DNA from: Eremophila alpestris peregrina
Taxonomy: Eukaryota > Chordata > Aves > Passeriformes > Alaudidae
Assembly: GCA_009792885.1 (NCBI GenBank)
Contig: WMCF01000025.1
Span: forward strand, 11,670,782 to 11,734,781
DNA length: 64,000 bases
Direction: 5' to 3'
Positions within the stretch are counted from its first letter, which is position 1, and the number at the start of each line of letters is the position of its first letter. Below the pieces are notes generated by a model. It was not told where the DNA came from. It saw only the letters and a list, made by a program, of their open reading frames with translations, and did not search any database. Position numbers and translations under genes: made by a program. This document shows, piece after piece, positions 48,031 through 62,900 of the stretch.

Positions 48031-49540
48031 AAGGGCATACAAAGATGAAGCTATACAATTTTATTTCCATTGCAGCTGACCCTATTCCCAGGCCTGACTG
48101 CATGGTTTCTGCCCAGCCTTGTGCTCTTGCAGGGTGCCTGGCTGGTGGGCTCCTGGGCTCTTCTCAGTGTGGCTGTATTCTACCAGGTGCAGTCCAAGGC
48201 TCAGGAACCCAATGTGTGCTCCTGGAAGGTTTTTGACAGAGTTGGTGTAACCACCTGGGGTAACCACCATCTTCCAGAGGGGAATGAGTGGCAGTTCCAC
48301 AGCTGGGGTCAGTTCCAAGTGCATGGACAGGCATTCCAGTTCCAAACTCAGGTGTATCTATTATGCTGTATTTATTTTGACAATCTGTGCATTCATTCTG
48401 TTGAGTACTGACAATTAGGAATTTTTTCTCTGCCTCAGTAAGTTATTGGACTAAGATTTGCATGGCAGGTTGATAGACTTGGCATGAATGAAGCTCAGCT
48501 CTTAATTACAGTGATGTAGTGACAGGCACTTTTGTGTACTGACCAAGAGCAAACATCCCTCCCAATGGTTCAGAGCATCCAGAAGTCAGTCAGGAGGCAC
48601 ATCAAACAGACAGTGGTGCTTGCTTCTCAAGACTGTGACCCTGTACAAGAACTGTCATCTTGTGTATTCCTGGGTTGTTAACCCAATTACAGATTATGCT
48701 GATGTGCAGGGACTTCTCTGAGCATGTTTACACACAGGCAAAACTGAACATTTTTGCTGTGCTGGCTGAAATGTATAAATTATGCCATTCCAAGGATGCC
48801 TTTCAAGGAGCAGCTAAATTCTTTCTAAACAACTTGCATATGGGAAAAATTAAAAAAAAAAAAAGTCAGTCTCAGATACTCTTGTGTGTGTGCAACTATA
48901 CATACTGAAGTTATAGTTTCTTTCATTCTTCTCGTCTTCCTTAAATTAAGTTTGCCTTTTCTGGGAGTGTGGGGTTATTAAATTAGTAGTAAGCAAGCCT
49001 TTAGGGACTGAAGGGTGGTGTCACTGATGGAGTGAGCAGAAGTATCTGGCAGTGGGAGGAGGGTGGAGGATTTCTCAGAGCAAGCCTTGTAGTCCACAAA
49101 GGCTATGTAGTGTATGAGGGCAGTGCCTGCTGCACTGCCATGATGTGGCTGGCTAATAAAAAACAAGCCATCTTTCATCAGGGCTACATAAATAGTTAAA
49201 GCTTCACTTGCACATTCCCTGTGGCATGGGATTGCTCAGCAGTCCTTCCCTCTGTGTCATGCAAAGACACATTGCATGGACAAGGGCACCTGCCCCAGAA
49301 CAACACACAGCACATGCACCTTTCCAAGCAAAAGCACACACACACACACAGATGTAGTCTGCGCTGTAGGAGTGCCTCTTGAGAAGACAAGAAATTAGGA
49401 TTTTCTTACAATTCTGACTTACAAGCAGGAAACAGAAACAGAGCACATTACATATATTTTCTTTATTGCTGGACTTTTTTTTCCCAGTAAGTAGGCATGA
49501 TTCCTTAAAGGCTGAGGTTTTTAACAACAGTAAGGTTTTT
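48031..49540. other. Intergenic, downstream of MYO10; contains one unexplained GC-richer segment and a CA repeat
   Basis: 48070-48345 is GC-richer than its flanks and open in several frames (113 codons on plus at 48070-48411, 87 codons on minus), without a recognisable protein. A (CA)8 microsatellite lies at 49335-49350. Nothing else was recognised. Confidence 0.5.
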
Positions 49541-49549
49541 CAGGTTTCT

Positions 49550-50796
49550 TTTATTCTTTTTTTTTTCTTTTTTTTTTTTCGCCATGGACAAAAAAGATAC
49601 CTTTGAACAAGGTTTTGCCTTATATTACAGTATTTCTGTACAAAAATAAAAGTCCAAAATCAAATTATTATTAGCTGATATTCCCCAATTTATTTACAGG
49701 GTACTGTCAAGAACCTTCATCAGGCAACCAGGTAAAATAAAGAACTCTGTATTAAAGCAGTTGCATTGTACAATGTTGCCTCCTCTAGTCAACTCTGAAG
49801 GGCTCTGGCCTTTGGCAGTGGGTCTGGGTTGAAGAGTCCAGCCAGAAGTATAAAACAGTGATGTCTTTCAAAGAAAAAATTAATATTAAAAACTTAAGCT
49901 GACATTATGGAGAATTGAACTGATAACTGCATTTCCATATTAGAGTAGTCTATAAATATTCTCAGCTACATCTCTCTTTATCATACAGCAGATACAGAAT
50001 GCAGACTTCTGCTACTTATATGGTAATATATATTTGCAAAAGTAAAATCAATGTATGAAAATTTTGGAATTTACTTGTTAATAAAACTGCTTATAAAGTA
50101 ACCATACAATTGTAACAACTATAACTCTGAACTATTAAAATGTACAGAAAGACTGTTTACACCATTGCACATACTTATTCCCTTTGCTTCAAAAGACTTG
50201 TGAAATACAGAATAAAATTTGTCAAATTTTACTGACAGCTCAAATATGCAGGCACAACGTGCACATCCATGGAAGCAAGGGGAAACAAAGTGTTGGCGTC
50301 CATCAGGAAAGCTGCCAGCAGCACTCCAAAAAAATATACCTTGCTCTTCTTCCCTCCCCCTTCCCACCTGTATACAGGCCAGTAGATTAGTGCAGAATGG
50401 ATGAATATAACTTTGTTTTCAGTGTTCTGAAAGGACAAAGGAAATCCTCTTGACTTTTATCAGCAATTTTAGGTCAATACAAGTTAGGCTTAATATTGTA
50501 AGGCACTTATTACTGCTTGCATTGCAGTGGATGGAGTCTTAAGGCATGTGTTACATCAGCTGAAGGTAATAATGCTTTGGAAAGTTTTGAATGAGCCAGC
50601 AGTTCTAGTATGTGACTATTTCAGCTGATTTTCCCCTGCCCCAATACGGTCTTTCTAAAACATTGTTTGGAGATATTTTCCGTTGAAACTCTGGTTCTTG
50701 GTTGGCTTGTCAACAAAGGTGATCAGTGTCCCCAGGTCGTTCTGAGGCCAAGGAGTGATATATTCTATTTAGGGTGCAGTAGAACTGGTTTTGTTT
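49550..50796 (-). other. MYO10: MYO10 3' UTR (end approximate)
   Basis: Sequence after the stop codon in the last exon, AT-rich with no further splice signals required. Its end is uncertain: AATAAA signals on the minus strand lie at 49689-49694 and 49550-49555. Open frames here (for example 50119-50367) are incidental. Confidence 0.6.
49689..49694 (-). terminator. MYO10: Candidate MYO10 poly(A) signal (AATAAA)
   Basis: A minus-strand AATAAA in GTAAATAAATTGG, about 1.1 kb after the stop. A second AATAAA at 49550-49555 is an alternative; it is followed by A-rich sequence in the minus direction, so the choice cannot be made from the sequence. Confidence 0.4.
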
Positions 50797-50907
50797 TCAC
50801 CTGGAGCTGCCCTGACTTCCATGACTGCTCACGGATCGAGAGGTGCTGTAGCGTTTTTTCACGATCATACTGATGTAAGCTTTCATCAGCTTTGCAATGT
50901 CAACCAC
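50797..50907 (-). CDS. MYO10: MYO10 last coding exon: F3 C-terminal helix, tail and stop
   Basis: The acceptor TTGGCAG precedes VVDIAKLMKAYISMIVKKRY, STSRSVSSHGSQGSSR and TGA (50797-50799). The first half is the C-terminal F3 helix. The Ser-rich tail seems about three residues longer than the human SSQGSSR ending as I remember it. Confidence 0.96.
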   Translation of the reverse strand: MVDIAKLMKAYISMIVKKRYSTSRSVSSHGSQGSSR

Positions 50908-53900
50908 CTGCCAAGAGCATGAAGAGCACAGGTCTTAGTAAGGTAACAGTACAGGAATGAATTCCTTTAGACATCAACAATATAAAACTGTCAAGCTTTC
51001 AACAAAACCCTTTTGCACCTAAACAAATAAAAATACTCAGTACTTCTATCCATGTCATTCTGTCTTCCCTTTAGCTTTTACAGAGATCTTGAACAACTAA
51101 CATTTGCAGATCCACAATAACAAAACTACCTGGCTCTTACCTCGCTGGTTTCAAAAAGCAGTTCTCTTTCATCCACCACAATCTTGTAGGTGTTGGCAAG
51201 TGGAGCACCAAATGACAAGATATGTTCATACTGGAACACCTCCAGAGGCCTCCCTTCCCCACGCTTGTAGACAGAAACTGCATCAGCGCTGACTCCAAGC
51301 CACAACTCCTGTGGGAATCCTCCTTCTTTACACTAGAGAAAAAATGTAAATTAACAGCAAGGGGAACAGTGGGACCCACACAACATTTACTGTTGATTTT
51401 CTGTCTCTAACCATTTGTTAAAAAGCATATTGCTTGTCCCTCTCTAAATGGAGCCTTTTATACTTCTTACACTTGTTTGCAACCTGTCAGAATAGCATTA
51501 TGTCCCTCTATTTTACAGTTAACGGCTGGATTTAAATAGCTACAGTGCTTGCCAATGAGAGTAGGCTTTTAATAGCTCAAAGTTTATTACATCAGCTGTC
51601 TGAGCATTGTGATACTGTATTTATGGTTTCAGTGCTCTGGAATGAAATCATCACCTATACAGTGTAAGCTGTAGTTTGAATGTTCATGTGGTCTTACCTC
51701 TACGTCAAAGAGTGTTGAACCATAGCCAGGCCATTCCTTAATCAAAGCCATGTACTTTGCCATGGCCTGCTCCTGATTCATCCTCTGGAGTTTTTTCCAT
51801 TTGTCAATAATACTAGTCCTGGAAGCTGAGATTTCCTCTTTGACCCACATGTCTAACATCTGATCCTCCTCGACCTTCTGTTTGCTGACAGAGCCACTGC
51901 GGAAACTCCTCCGCAGGGTTCCTTCGAGAAAGCTGGCTCGCCTCTTCTCAGCCTTCTCTGGTGCACTGAATGTCTTGGTCGACTGTGTAATCCTAGACTT
52001 CAGCTTTTGCAAGGGATAGACTTCCTCCAGTTCTGGCACAGTGGTGTGCACTGTGTAATCTCCCTGAAGGTACTGAAGACGCAGAGCTGCAAGGACCTGG
52101 AGGGTTTCCTCAGGAGCAGGATAATGTCCTTTAATCACTGCTTCATGAGCCTGTCAAGGGGAAAAAAGGTAGCTTTTTATAAAGCAGCCTTTGGAAGAAA
52201 TGTGAGAAACAAGGAGAGTAGATTTACTCCCAAGCAAACCCAGGACCTGAAATAAATGATCCATTAAATAAATCAAATGGGGTAAATCTCTTGGCAAATT
52301 TAAGCTGCATAAGACTGGGTTTAGAAGAACTGCAAGGCAACTGAGGAACCTGCTAAATGGGAATTACTTTTACTAGGACAGCTTTTAGTGAACTCACATA
52401 TCTAAGAGCAACTGAACTATGAAAAAGGGAAAAAAAATGTAAAGGGGACAAAACAGGCTCTAAACATCTGATTGAGGAGAAGCCATCTGTGTTCAAGGGC
52501 ATTAGGAAGAAATGGATCTCCAGTTTTGTTTACTGCTGTCAATAATCTGGCTGTGAAAACTGATGTTTCCAGCTAAACCAGCCAAGCTCTGTAATTTTAC
52601 TGAGGGGAAACAATACACCTTCAATGGATCCCAAATCAAGCTAGTAAAACATCTACATATTTCAGTGCTCTGCAGCATCAGGGATGAGATTCTGAACCAA
52701 GAAGCCTCTTCAAAATCCCAGTTCTCTGCACACTTATTCAAACCTGTGAAAATGTGCAGGAGCTAGGTGTTTTCTTTCATATGACAGTAGCAGAGGAAAC
52801 AAACATGCATCATGTCTGGAGACCCAGGAATTGCAAGTTTAGCAAACACACAGAGATAATTCACAGCTAAGTAACAGCTAGTTTGTTTACAAAGTGTGCC
52901 TTTAAACATGCAAAATGGTTTACCTGAGATTGTACACATGCAGAAGAAAGAGCTGTCTTTTAGAAATGGAAGGAGAGTATTTTAATGAGGAAGAACTAAA
53001 AGATTTTCCTCAGTGCCTTATGATTATTAAAGGATTCAGACTTTAAAATAATGGAGACTGCAGAGTTAAAACTGATGACAGAGGGGAATTTTCATAATTG
53101 TCTGAAAAAAGTTGATGACTGACATCAAAAGCAGATAATTAGAAAAAATAGAACAGAATTGATGTTAGAATGTAATGTTACCTCTTCAAGGTATTGCTGT
53201 AATATTGCTGGTAGGGATTGAGTGTCATGCTTTATAACAAACGCTACTGGTTTTGGCAAGACATAAAGTATTTGGCTAAACACTAGTCAGCACAGAATGC
53301 TCCATGAAAACAATCTGCTTCAGCAAATGTGCTTATTTGAGATGTTCATACAGAAAACTGCCTGAATCTGCCTCTTAAGCCAGTAATTGTATGCAGATTG
53401 TATGCAGGGTTCTCATAGATTTTCTTTTTGCTGTTTGAACTTCATCCCAAACAGAAGCATGAGATGACTCCTCTAGAGGTAACAACTGACAGACAGAATG
53501 GCCATGTTTCTAAGCCCAACCAAGGCAACCTATTGCCCAGATCCTTCAGCCAACAATAAACAGTTCTGGACTGAGCTACAGTAGTAGGCTCTTTTGGTAG
53601 ACTTGTGATGTGATATGGTGCCTTAAAACCTAAACTGACAAGGAAGAAGTACTCTCTTAGAGGGAAGATGCAGAAGGGGAAAACCCTTCATATGTATTAA
53701 AAATTGAGGTACATCAGTTCTTGATCATATCAGTCTTGCTCACCAACAGAATGTCAATGTCTTGGTGTTGCAAAGAGCCAGAAATCATAACCCTCTACAG
53801 AAATCCTGATCTGTGTCTAGTGCCCACTGGAAGAAGCTGACTACTGGAAGAATTTTTAATCATTTGCAATGCAGTAGAACAAGAGAAGATCAATCAATAG

Positions 53901-56900
53901 TAATGAATGCCATCAGTGAGTTTCTGAGTAACTGCAGGGATTGATGTAATAGAAATCCAGCTGCTGATGCATTTAATTTTCATTAGAAGTCAATTTAACT
54001 TATTTTATGTTTTGCAGTGTAGCCTCATTCACAACTCAGCATGTTCACTTAGTGGATTTCTGTTCATCATAGCTGTCTTAATGTTACTGCTGAGACTGGA
54101 CTATTATACTATGGTACCTATGAAATGATCAGTTTTTTAAAAGTCAAAAAGCTATTGCTCAATTTGTTCTATACAGTTGCCAGCAGGAATCGCTTATTAA
54201 TTAATTAGTTGCCAGTTACACTTTTTTTTCACTTTATTTCTTGCAATTTCTTCAGAAAATGGTTTAAGAAGAGGAGAATTAAAACGCAAGTATTATTCTT
54301 TGTTATGCAGCTTAGATCCAGTTTTCCAGTTATTATTTTTCTACCACCATACAGGAAGCAATTAACAAGTAATGCAGAAGTAAGAAACATAACACTAGAG
54401 AAATCATATGTGCTTCATTTATGTCAGGACATGCCCATTTTGACCACTGAAACACTTCCTTTGCTCTTGATGCTTGAGTAGTAGTGCATTTAGTTGAACA
54501 GAAGCAAAATCAAAACTCCCTCTGTGCTGCCTAGATCTCTTGCATTTTTTCCTCCTCTATAAAAGTGCCTCAAAACAGAACCTTTGTTCTTTACCTGCTC
54601 AAACATAAAGGCAAATTCCACACTGTCTTTTGGGACGTTTTCTGTGTCCAGGAAGCAGTAGAGCTTGAAGTAGAACTTCCAGTGCATCTCCCCAGCTTCA
54701 GCAGTGGCAGCAAGCCTGCATTGTTGTGTGAAGAGGGAGAGAAATCAGATCTGTGAAATCAAACTCTTTTCTAAACTGCCACCTGTGGAATCTAAGCAAG
54801 TCATCATCAACTTGGCTTCTTAGAGCCTACAGCAAAATCAAGGAAAAATGTTCACTCAGTTCTCAAGTCAATGGTTTCTAACCCATATTCTCTTAACAAA
54901 TGTTTATTTTTAGCTAAGTCAGGTGTTAATGAAAACCACCTTATTAAGTCCTGTTATAAAACATTCCTTTTCACCCCGTTTTTATGTGGATAAAGGGGGC
55001 TGATTCCCATGCATAAAAAGTAAGGCTGACATATGGGTATTTAGGCTTGTATTACATTTGCTGACTATGGTGCTATGGGTGGTTTCAATTTTATTGGTAA
55101 GAGAAATAACTGTACTGTGGTGACTTCCATGTGAAGTCAGATAACAGAATGGCAGTGACTGCCTGGAGGTCAGTTCTCACAGTCACACTGCCAGTAATGA
55201 TGGAAAAATTTGTAGTAGGGGAAAAGAAAATGTGGAAATAATGATGAGAAATTCTACTCTACTGGTGTCAGGACAGAGGAAAACCTGCACAAGTGGATAG
55301 GTGGCTATTAAGTCTTTTAAGAAAACTGAAAAAGAGATCCTTTTGTTCCAGAAATGGCCACGTGTGTAATTCAACTGCATCATCACAAACAAGCAAGTCA
55401 AAAAGAAAATTCAGCATTACTGACATTGGAAATTTATTTAATTGCTACTTATTAGAGTGAAGAGAGAAGGAGAGGTACACTCACTTTTCAAACTTTGCCA
55501 AGACATCAGCTACAATTGTTCTGCTTTCAATTGCTTTATCAGTAGTTCCGTTGTATTCAAACAAAGCAAACATATTTCTGCTGTCCTCCATGGCCAAGCC
55601 ACGAATTAACTTTTCAACCACCTAATGAAAAACAGCACATGAAAAAACCATGGCATGGAAAAAGAGTACCACAGAGTAAAACTGATACTTAGAAAAAAAA
55701 TAGAGCTAAGTTACATTAGGCTAAAAACATGACTAATTTGTCCTCATCAGCATTATTAATTGTTGTAAAAATTCCACAGTAATTCTTTCAGAATATGTAT
55801 GTGCTATCTCCTGGCCAGATATAACCCCCTGTATTTCACCAGCTCAGCAAGAGTCTGCCAGTTTTAGGAAGCAGCTTGGCTCTCATACACACCAATGTCT
55901 ACAAAAGTTTCTCCAATAATGCTCTCTGCCTAATTGCTTAGTCTTTCCTGCAAGAAGGAACTGCAGTTGCGTAATCCTTTGCAGCACAAAGATAGTTTTT
56001 ATGGCAGGGATTTCTCCAGAGCATACTGCAGGGAGGGACAGCACTGGAAGCCTTTCCTTCCCAAAAAGTAGAGACTGGCAACGAAAGCACTAGTGCTTCC
56101 AAAGTGTAACACCACTGCTGCCTGGGACTGACACTCACTTTGTTCCAAAGACATTCTTTAACCACTTCTCACCTCTCCAGCTGTAGTGTGTGAGTTGATT
56201 GTAATCTTACAGGAGCCCCCACCATGGCAATAAACTGTGGATGTCATCTCCTGCCTGCCAATCAGTGCTTCTATTTCATCTCTTGATGGCACAAACTCTC
56301 TGCATTTGGTTTTCTTCAGAGATTCGTACGTGAAAAGTGCGTACTTCTCCATTTCAGTTCCTGGAAACTGGTCACGAACCCTGTGAGACAAAGCTTATTA
56401 CTTTAAGCTGCCAGTCTGTGAAGTTTGCTTATTTGAGATTTTTTTTTCCCCTGAGAGTATTTCTGTATCCAGTACACTATATAATTGACATGCTCCAAGC
56501 ACAGACAAAGCTTTTAAATTACTGAGTTTGTTGGTGGACTAACTTTCCCAATGACACACTCTGCTTTCTTCCATTGCATCACAGTAAGAGGAACTCCACA
56601 TTCTGGTTAATGCTGAACTGTCAACAATGATTTATTATAATTTCATGTTCACTAATAACTTAAAATCAGATTTGCAATCACAGGCTTGTACCTCAAATAC
56701 ATCTTTAAATCTGGTACTGTTTTTTTGTGTGCATGATGCGTATCTCATAAAATTAAGGTAAGCAGGATGAAGAATTTTTAACAGGTTGGTTTGGACAGTT
56801 GAGAATGGCACCTGGGGATATGGGCTGAAAGTCATTTAAGTTTATACAGTTACAGGACGTGCCCCTTTTGCCAACATTAACAAATTGTGCATTCAACTTC

Positions 56901-59900
56901 ATGGCATTTTGCTTGATTCTTCAACTGTGTGTAATTCCATCCAGACCAACTCACACACGCTTTTCCTGTAACATTTTCTTTTTAGATTCGCTGTTTGGCA
57001 TAGCCAGTTTGCTAAGTGAATACAGCTTTAAGTCTCATTTCTAGATATCTGAACACTGTTACAAGTTGTGGTGCTTTAGTAGATCGAAGGTGTCTCACCT
57101 TTTGAGATGAAACTTGAGATATTTGAGGATGCTGCGACTGGGCAGAAATGTGCAGCTCATGCAGGTGAGTATTTGCCAGCTGTAGAGGTTCCCCACACTG
57201 CCAGGGTTAGGCACTTTATTGGTTTGCTTGATGAGCTGACAGTAGAGCTCGTCTCGGAGAGGTCGCAAATCATGTCCTGTTTGGAGGATACCTTGGATTA
57301 TAGGGATGGGATCAGACATAGACTCCAGCTGCTGTAAGGAATTAAATATCTTGATGGCTTCATCCTGCAGAGTTGTGTAGCCTTTGTCTTTCAGCACTAC
57401 AAAAGAAATATTGAGAGAAATGTGCTTACAATGAGATATGAAAGAAAAAGCACTCAGGCTTAATGTGGAAATCGCTCAATGCTACTATGTGACTCTTGTT
57501 ATGCAGGATATTACAATCTATATTTTCCATTTCAAATGTATGATGCAAACTCATTTTATGAGCTAATTTTCTATTGAGATTTGTTCCAAATTTAATAACT
57601 GAAAAGCTGTATCTTGATTGATTGTTTTTTGTCACAGAGAGTTTTTCTTTCAGAGCAAGTCACACTGCTGAAGTGCCATATCACACTCCATATTAACCTC
57701 CCACCCTCCTCCCAAGCATGAAACTTGTGGTCTGAGAAATATCTTGTTTAATACGGAGTTGCAAACTAACCAAATCCTTTTTAAGGACACCAAGTTCACA
57801 CTCATCAATAGCTCTGAAAAATTAATTCAAAAGAGACTTCTAAATCAGAGTTTGAATCAAGAAGATTAAAAGAGATGATTACACTAATTTCAGGACTAAA
57901 CAAAGCATTACTTTTTAAAACCATGTACACTCATAAATGTTATTTCCCATAAAAAAGGCTTTCTATCCCATCTGATAAAAGCATGCACCTGTCAATTGGA
58001 ATCTGTGGCTGCTGCAGCTTCCTGCATGGGGTAGGAAGCAACAATAATTTGAGGAGGAGAATATGATTCAAGGAGACTGAGTGAATCAGGTTGAGTTGCT
58101 TATTTCAGTGCAAGACTTTTCAAACTCAGTCTTCTTAGCTGTATTTTTGAAAGCAATAGCAACCTTCCCTTCTGGAACACTCTTGCAGGAACACCACAAA
58201 CCCATGGCTCTATGCTAGGCAAACCACTATTCTCAGAAGAGAACAGGGAAACTTGGCTATTTTTATTAAAACCATGTATTTTGCCACCATTACTTCACTG
58301 TAGACTTAAAAATTCCACCCTCTTGTTTAGTTTTTCATAAGGAAAAGTGATTCCCTTACTGGAGAACTTACAGTTTAGATTGATGTCCCCATATGGCAGT
58401 GGCAATAATGGTGAGTGCAATGGATGATGAGTGTAACGGAGAATAGGATTCCTCTTATAAATCTGTTCAACCACATCAGCATTCAGGCAGTTTTCCTATT
58501 GGGGCAAGAAAAAAAATGGATTTGGGGTCCAGCTTTAAGAATAATGCAATACTTTGTGCCCTTGGGTTGGTTATAAAAACTGAGCAATCAGTGTTACCAA
58601 CACTATTTGTTATGAAATCCAGTTGTGGGTGCTGTGGCTGCCATGGCATACTGTGGGCTATGAATGCTTAGTACCTGCTAACCTCAGGACTTGGATAGGC
58701 TTGCTTTATCTGTGCAATAAAAAAAACAAACTACAGCAGAGCTGCAGGACACCAAAATGAAGTACCATAACAATTTTTGAAGTATGTTTTCATTTTATAC
58801 TCATTTTTACTCCAATAATTCATAATGGGAAATATGACATCCGTATTCAAGTTTTATTTAAAAGTATTTCTCCAGCGTAACTAACTGGCTTTTCAGTTAG
58901 AAACTGCAAGAGCTACCAAACAAAATAGCACAAGGTGCTGCTGTAAACCTGGTGCACCCACTCTGACATCCAAATACTGCTCTTACTGTTCTTATAAGGC
59001 CAAGTTTGACAGATGTGTGACCACTGTCTTCTATCAGTCCTGAGTTTCATATATTTCTCCTGCTCTGAAGAACAGCATTCATAACCTTGGAACTGAGAAC
59101 TTCATACCTCTTTTCCATGGTAAAAGAGGAGGCACTCTCTAAGTAAAAAAAGGTCAGTAGCATTTCTCCCCTCATGCCTATTTCTTTGGTTTCTTGTGAG
59201 AATCATCATCCTCTCTCATAAATGCAATTAGCAAAAAGCTCCAGAAGGCATTCTCTGGCTGTGCATGCACTGTCTCAAATGAGATCATAAACCAGTAAGC
59301 ATTAATTGAATGTTTTTCTCATCACACAGAGAGATGAGATGCTTAGCCCATGCCATCATAAAAAAAGAAAAGGACCATAATGACAAAAAGCCAAACCAAA
59401 ACAAAAACAGAAGAGCTGTTTAATCTACATTCTAGTGTGCTGCTCACTGTGGGCTAAGCTAAACATGTCTGCTAACACATGCACCTGCACAATGTGCTCT
59501 ACTGCCAGGTGTAGCCACCTCTGTCAAGTTAAACAAACCAGTAAAACTTGTTACCGTTTTAATGGAAAAAAGTTAACCCTCTTGCCCTCCAAGCTGCACT
59601 TCAAAGTTTGCTCTTCTACTATTTAGACAGAAATTCCTTTATCAGGTCAGAGGATACATTCAGGTTTCACAATTTTAGTCCATGTCACTGTGTAATTAAA
59701 ACGCAATTTTCTGCTTTATTACCCAATACGGCAAAGCCAAAACAACGACTTAAGGAACCATTCTTTCTCACCCCATGCCATCCTGCTTGTGCCTACCTTA
59801 ATATCCTGAATAAGCTGCTGAGTTGGAGTATCAATGGGTGCCTTTGTGTCAATCACGTTCTGGATGGCGCTCGACCAGCGGGTCGCCTCATTAAGCAATT

Positions 59901-62900
59901 TCGTGTATAGACGGTAGCAGTGCTTGCGTCCATACACGGTCACATTCCAGTAACCTGGCACAACAGCAAAACTGGTCATCATACAAGCTGCAGCCCAGCC
60001 TGGATCATGCTGGTAGTCTTTCAGGAACTAAAGTTGTGTGAGTTATTCAGTATCATAATAAAGACACTGTGGTATTAAAGGAGATTTTCTCCTTTTAAGA
60101 AGCCTAGGAGCAGCCTCAGACTACAACTGTGCATCATGCAGCCCCCTGGTTTACCCAGTAATCTTAGTAAAAATCACTGTAAGACAACACTGTTAATATT
60201 GTAGAATACTCTTAGCTCCTTGTAGCTTGTGGGCCCCACTTCTCCAGTCCTGTCTGTAACAGGAAAATCTGAGCCAGACTTGCTTTGTACGTGAGAGTCT
60301 TTCATAGACCGTGGCACACGTACAAACAGGCATAAAGCACCAACTACCTCCTCTGTCTTTAATTTTACACCAATGAAGTGGAAACTATGACAGGAAGAGA
60401 GCATTTCAGTTCAAATTCTCTCTCTGCATCGTTGTATAGGCTTTTTATGAAACAGATTCAGTAAAAGGAAATGTGTTTCATCTTTCACTAGTGAAAGCCT
60501 CTTTGAAGTGTCAGTGACCCCAATGAGATAATACAGGACTGTCAACAGTTGCTTCTCATTTGCAAACAGAAGCTTCTGACATCAAAACCAGTTCTGAAAG
60601 TGCACAGTGGAGCTGACTCAGGTGCAGTATGTAGGTTACCACAAACTGCACTCTCACTCTGCATCTCCCTGCTCCAATGTTGGCCCTTATAGTTCCTCAG
60701 CACATAAAATAATGTATGAGGAGAGTGTTACCCATGTCTTTTCCCAGGTCTTTGATGTGTAAGCATAAGTGTTTACACTGACTTGGCAGCAGTGTCAGTC
60801 TGTGATCATTTGAATGTTGGTGAGAACAAATTTTACTCCTCTGTTTTTCACCCAGTAATTCCCTGTAGAACACCTCAGTGACTTGGGAACTGGATTTGTT
60901 CATGGAACTGCACCCATAATAATCCATTCAAAACATTCTTATGCATTGTTTCTTGCATTTCTAGCTAGAAGGACAGAAGGCATACTTGAACAAGAGCAAA
61001 CAATTACCTGTCTCTTTGAAGATTTTTTCATCAGGAGGGACGACTGAGCAGAGGCTGTTCAGGACCAATGTACCCAATTTCAAAGCATTTTTCTCTGAAC
61101 TCTTGTAGTAGTCCAAAGAATTGTGCGTCAAAACAAACCAACGCTTCTTTAGTTTTAATGAGGACATCTTTGGGTTGTTCTTTACTTCCTTGTGTAGCCA
61201 CCCTGTTAAGGACACAATTTCAATCACACTTCTTTTTCTTGAACAGAGTTGGACAAAAGTAGGTTGCTAAAAGTTAGTTGTATACTTTCAGCAGCAACAA
61301 AAACATAGTGTGAATTGATAAGCTCACATATAAAACACCATCGAGACAAATTCTCAAACAATGAAATTATAAAGATAAAATTAATATGAAAACCTTTCAA
61401 TTTTGATGTTTCACTAGAAGAATTATCTTGTCAACTTACAAAAACACTTTTGTCAATCATTACAGTGTTTTCTTACATGGCACAGCAAGAATATAACTTC
61501 AGCTGTATTAATTTGTGAGTGAAGTCCACCACGCGAAGATAAGTCTGCAACACTAATCATGTTGGCATACTGCCCACATTGTGTTGTGGGAACAATCTCC
61601 TCAAAGCATAAGGGATGTTATTTACTTTTTACTGCCCCACTCAGTTCTTACCCCTCACAATGAATTCTTGTCCTTCCACTCTGGTGTCCCCCTTTGACCT
61701 CTGGAGCAGGGTTATCCAGTGGTGCATCTCTTCAGGAGTGTCAGCATTACAGTGAAGAACACGATTAGCAGTGATGATCACAAATGAATTGGGTCTATGA
61801 AAATAAAATTGAAACAGCCTTTATAATCAGCATACATACTGTTTATCTCACTCCCCATAACCATAAAAGCTGTTTATTGTTTGCATTTCCTATCTAGACA
61901 AATACAGTACACCTCTAATGCATTATTTAGTTAACACCTAAAGAAAAATACTAAGCATTTGAAAAAACTCAGTTATGTTACATTCACACCGAAATTCATG
62001 GGCTATGAATGGTGGGAAAGTTCACATTAAATTGCAGCTTGTCATATCTCAAAATAAATCTGTGGTGAGAAACACTTCCAAACTTTAATCAGCTTTGCAT
62101 GTGAATCAGAACTGTTTCAGGGTGAGCTCTATTTAGAGTGTCTGCTTCAGTTGGTAGCTACATTAGCTAAAACAAACTACAGTGTACAAAGGTCTATAGT
62201 GAAGCAGCGTGTGAACATGGATTCTTTTATTTTTAATGCAGTGCAACCCAATTCACAGAGAATACAATCTATTTTTAATGAGAGTCTGGCTTTTACCCAA
62301 TCCTACACCAGGATTCACTGAAACATGAAGAACTAGCCCAAGAGAAGTGTGCTGATGGCTCTCTGGATCAGACAGGCAGGTTCCTCAGCCTACAATGCTT
62401 GCTTTAACTCTTTACCATTAATTTTTTTCATCTGGAGCAAACCCCCAAAACATAACATAAAATCCCCCCACAAGACTAAAAAATCCATGTGAAAAATGAT
62501 TACAAGAGAAATGCTTAACTTATTGCATTAACTTGATGCAGGAGAAAAGCTAATTTAAAATTGTGAAAGCTCTGGACATTCGTGCTGTATTGTTTAGGAA
62601 ACCTGAGCTTGTAAATTTACTGTTACTTCTGGTTTCATTGTTTTGGCAGGCCTAGGACAAAGCATTAACTTTAAATCAGCTGTTTTACACATGTACACAA
62701 TGAGGAGAAACTGGATTGAGTCCCTACAGTTCAAATAACACCTCACATCCAGTAACCTTATAAATCAGTTGAAGCCTGAACCCAGATTACTTTTTATTCC
62801 CCTAAACACCATTAGTAGTTCAAAAACTAAGAATAACCTGACACTTTTGTTGTTTTTATGTTGCACTGTCTTCTTTGTATAAGATATTTTTATTCTGGTG

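Larger units (their letters stand above)
56381..61651 (-). other. MYO10: MYO10 introns between the MyTH4 and PH exons
   Basis: Introns at 56381-57098, 57397-58371, 58496-59796, 59955-61007 and 61203-61651 are AT-rich and show only incidental short frames. No CR1 or LTR was recognised in this part, in contrast to the intergenic region. Confidence 0.75.
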
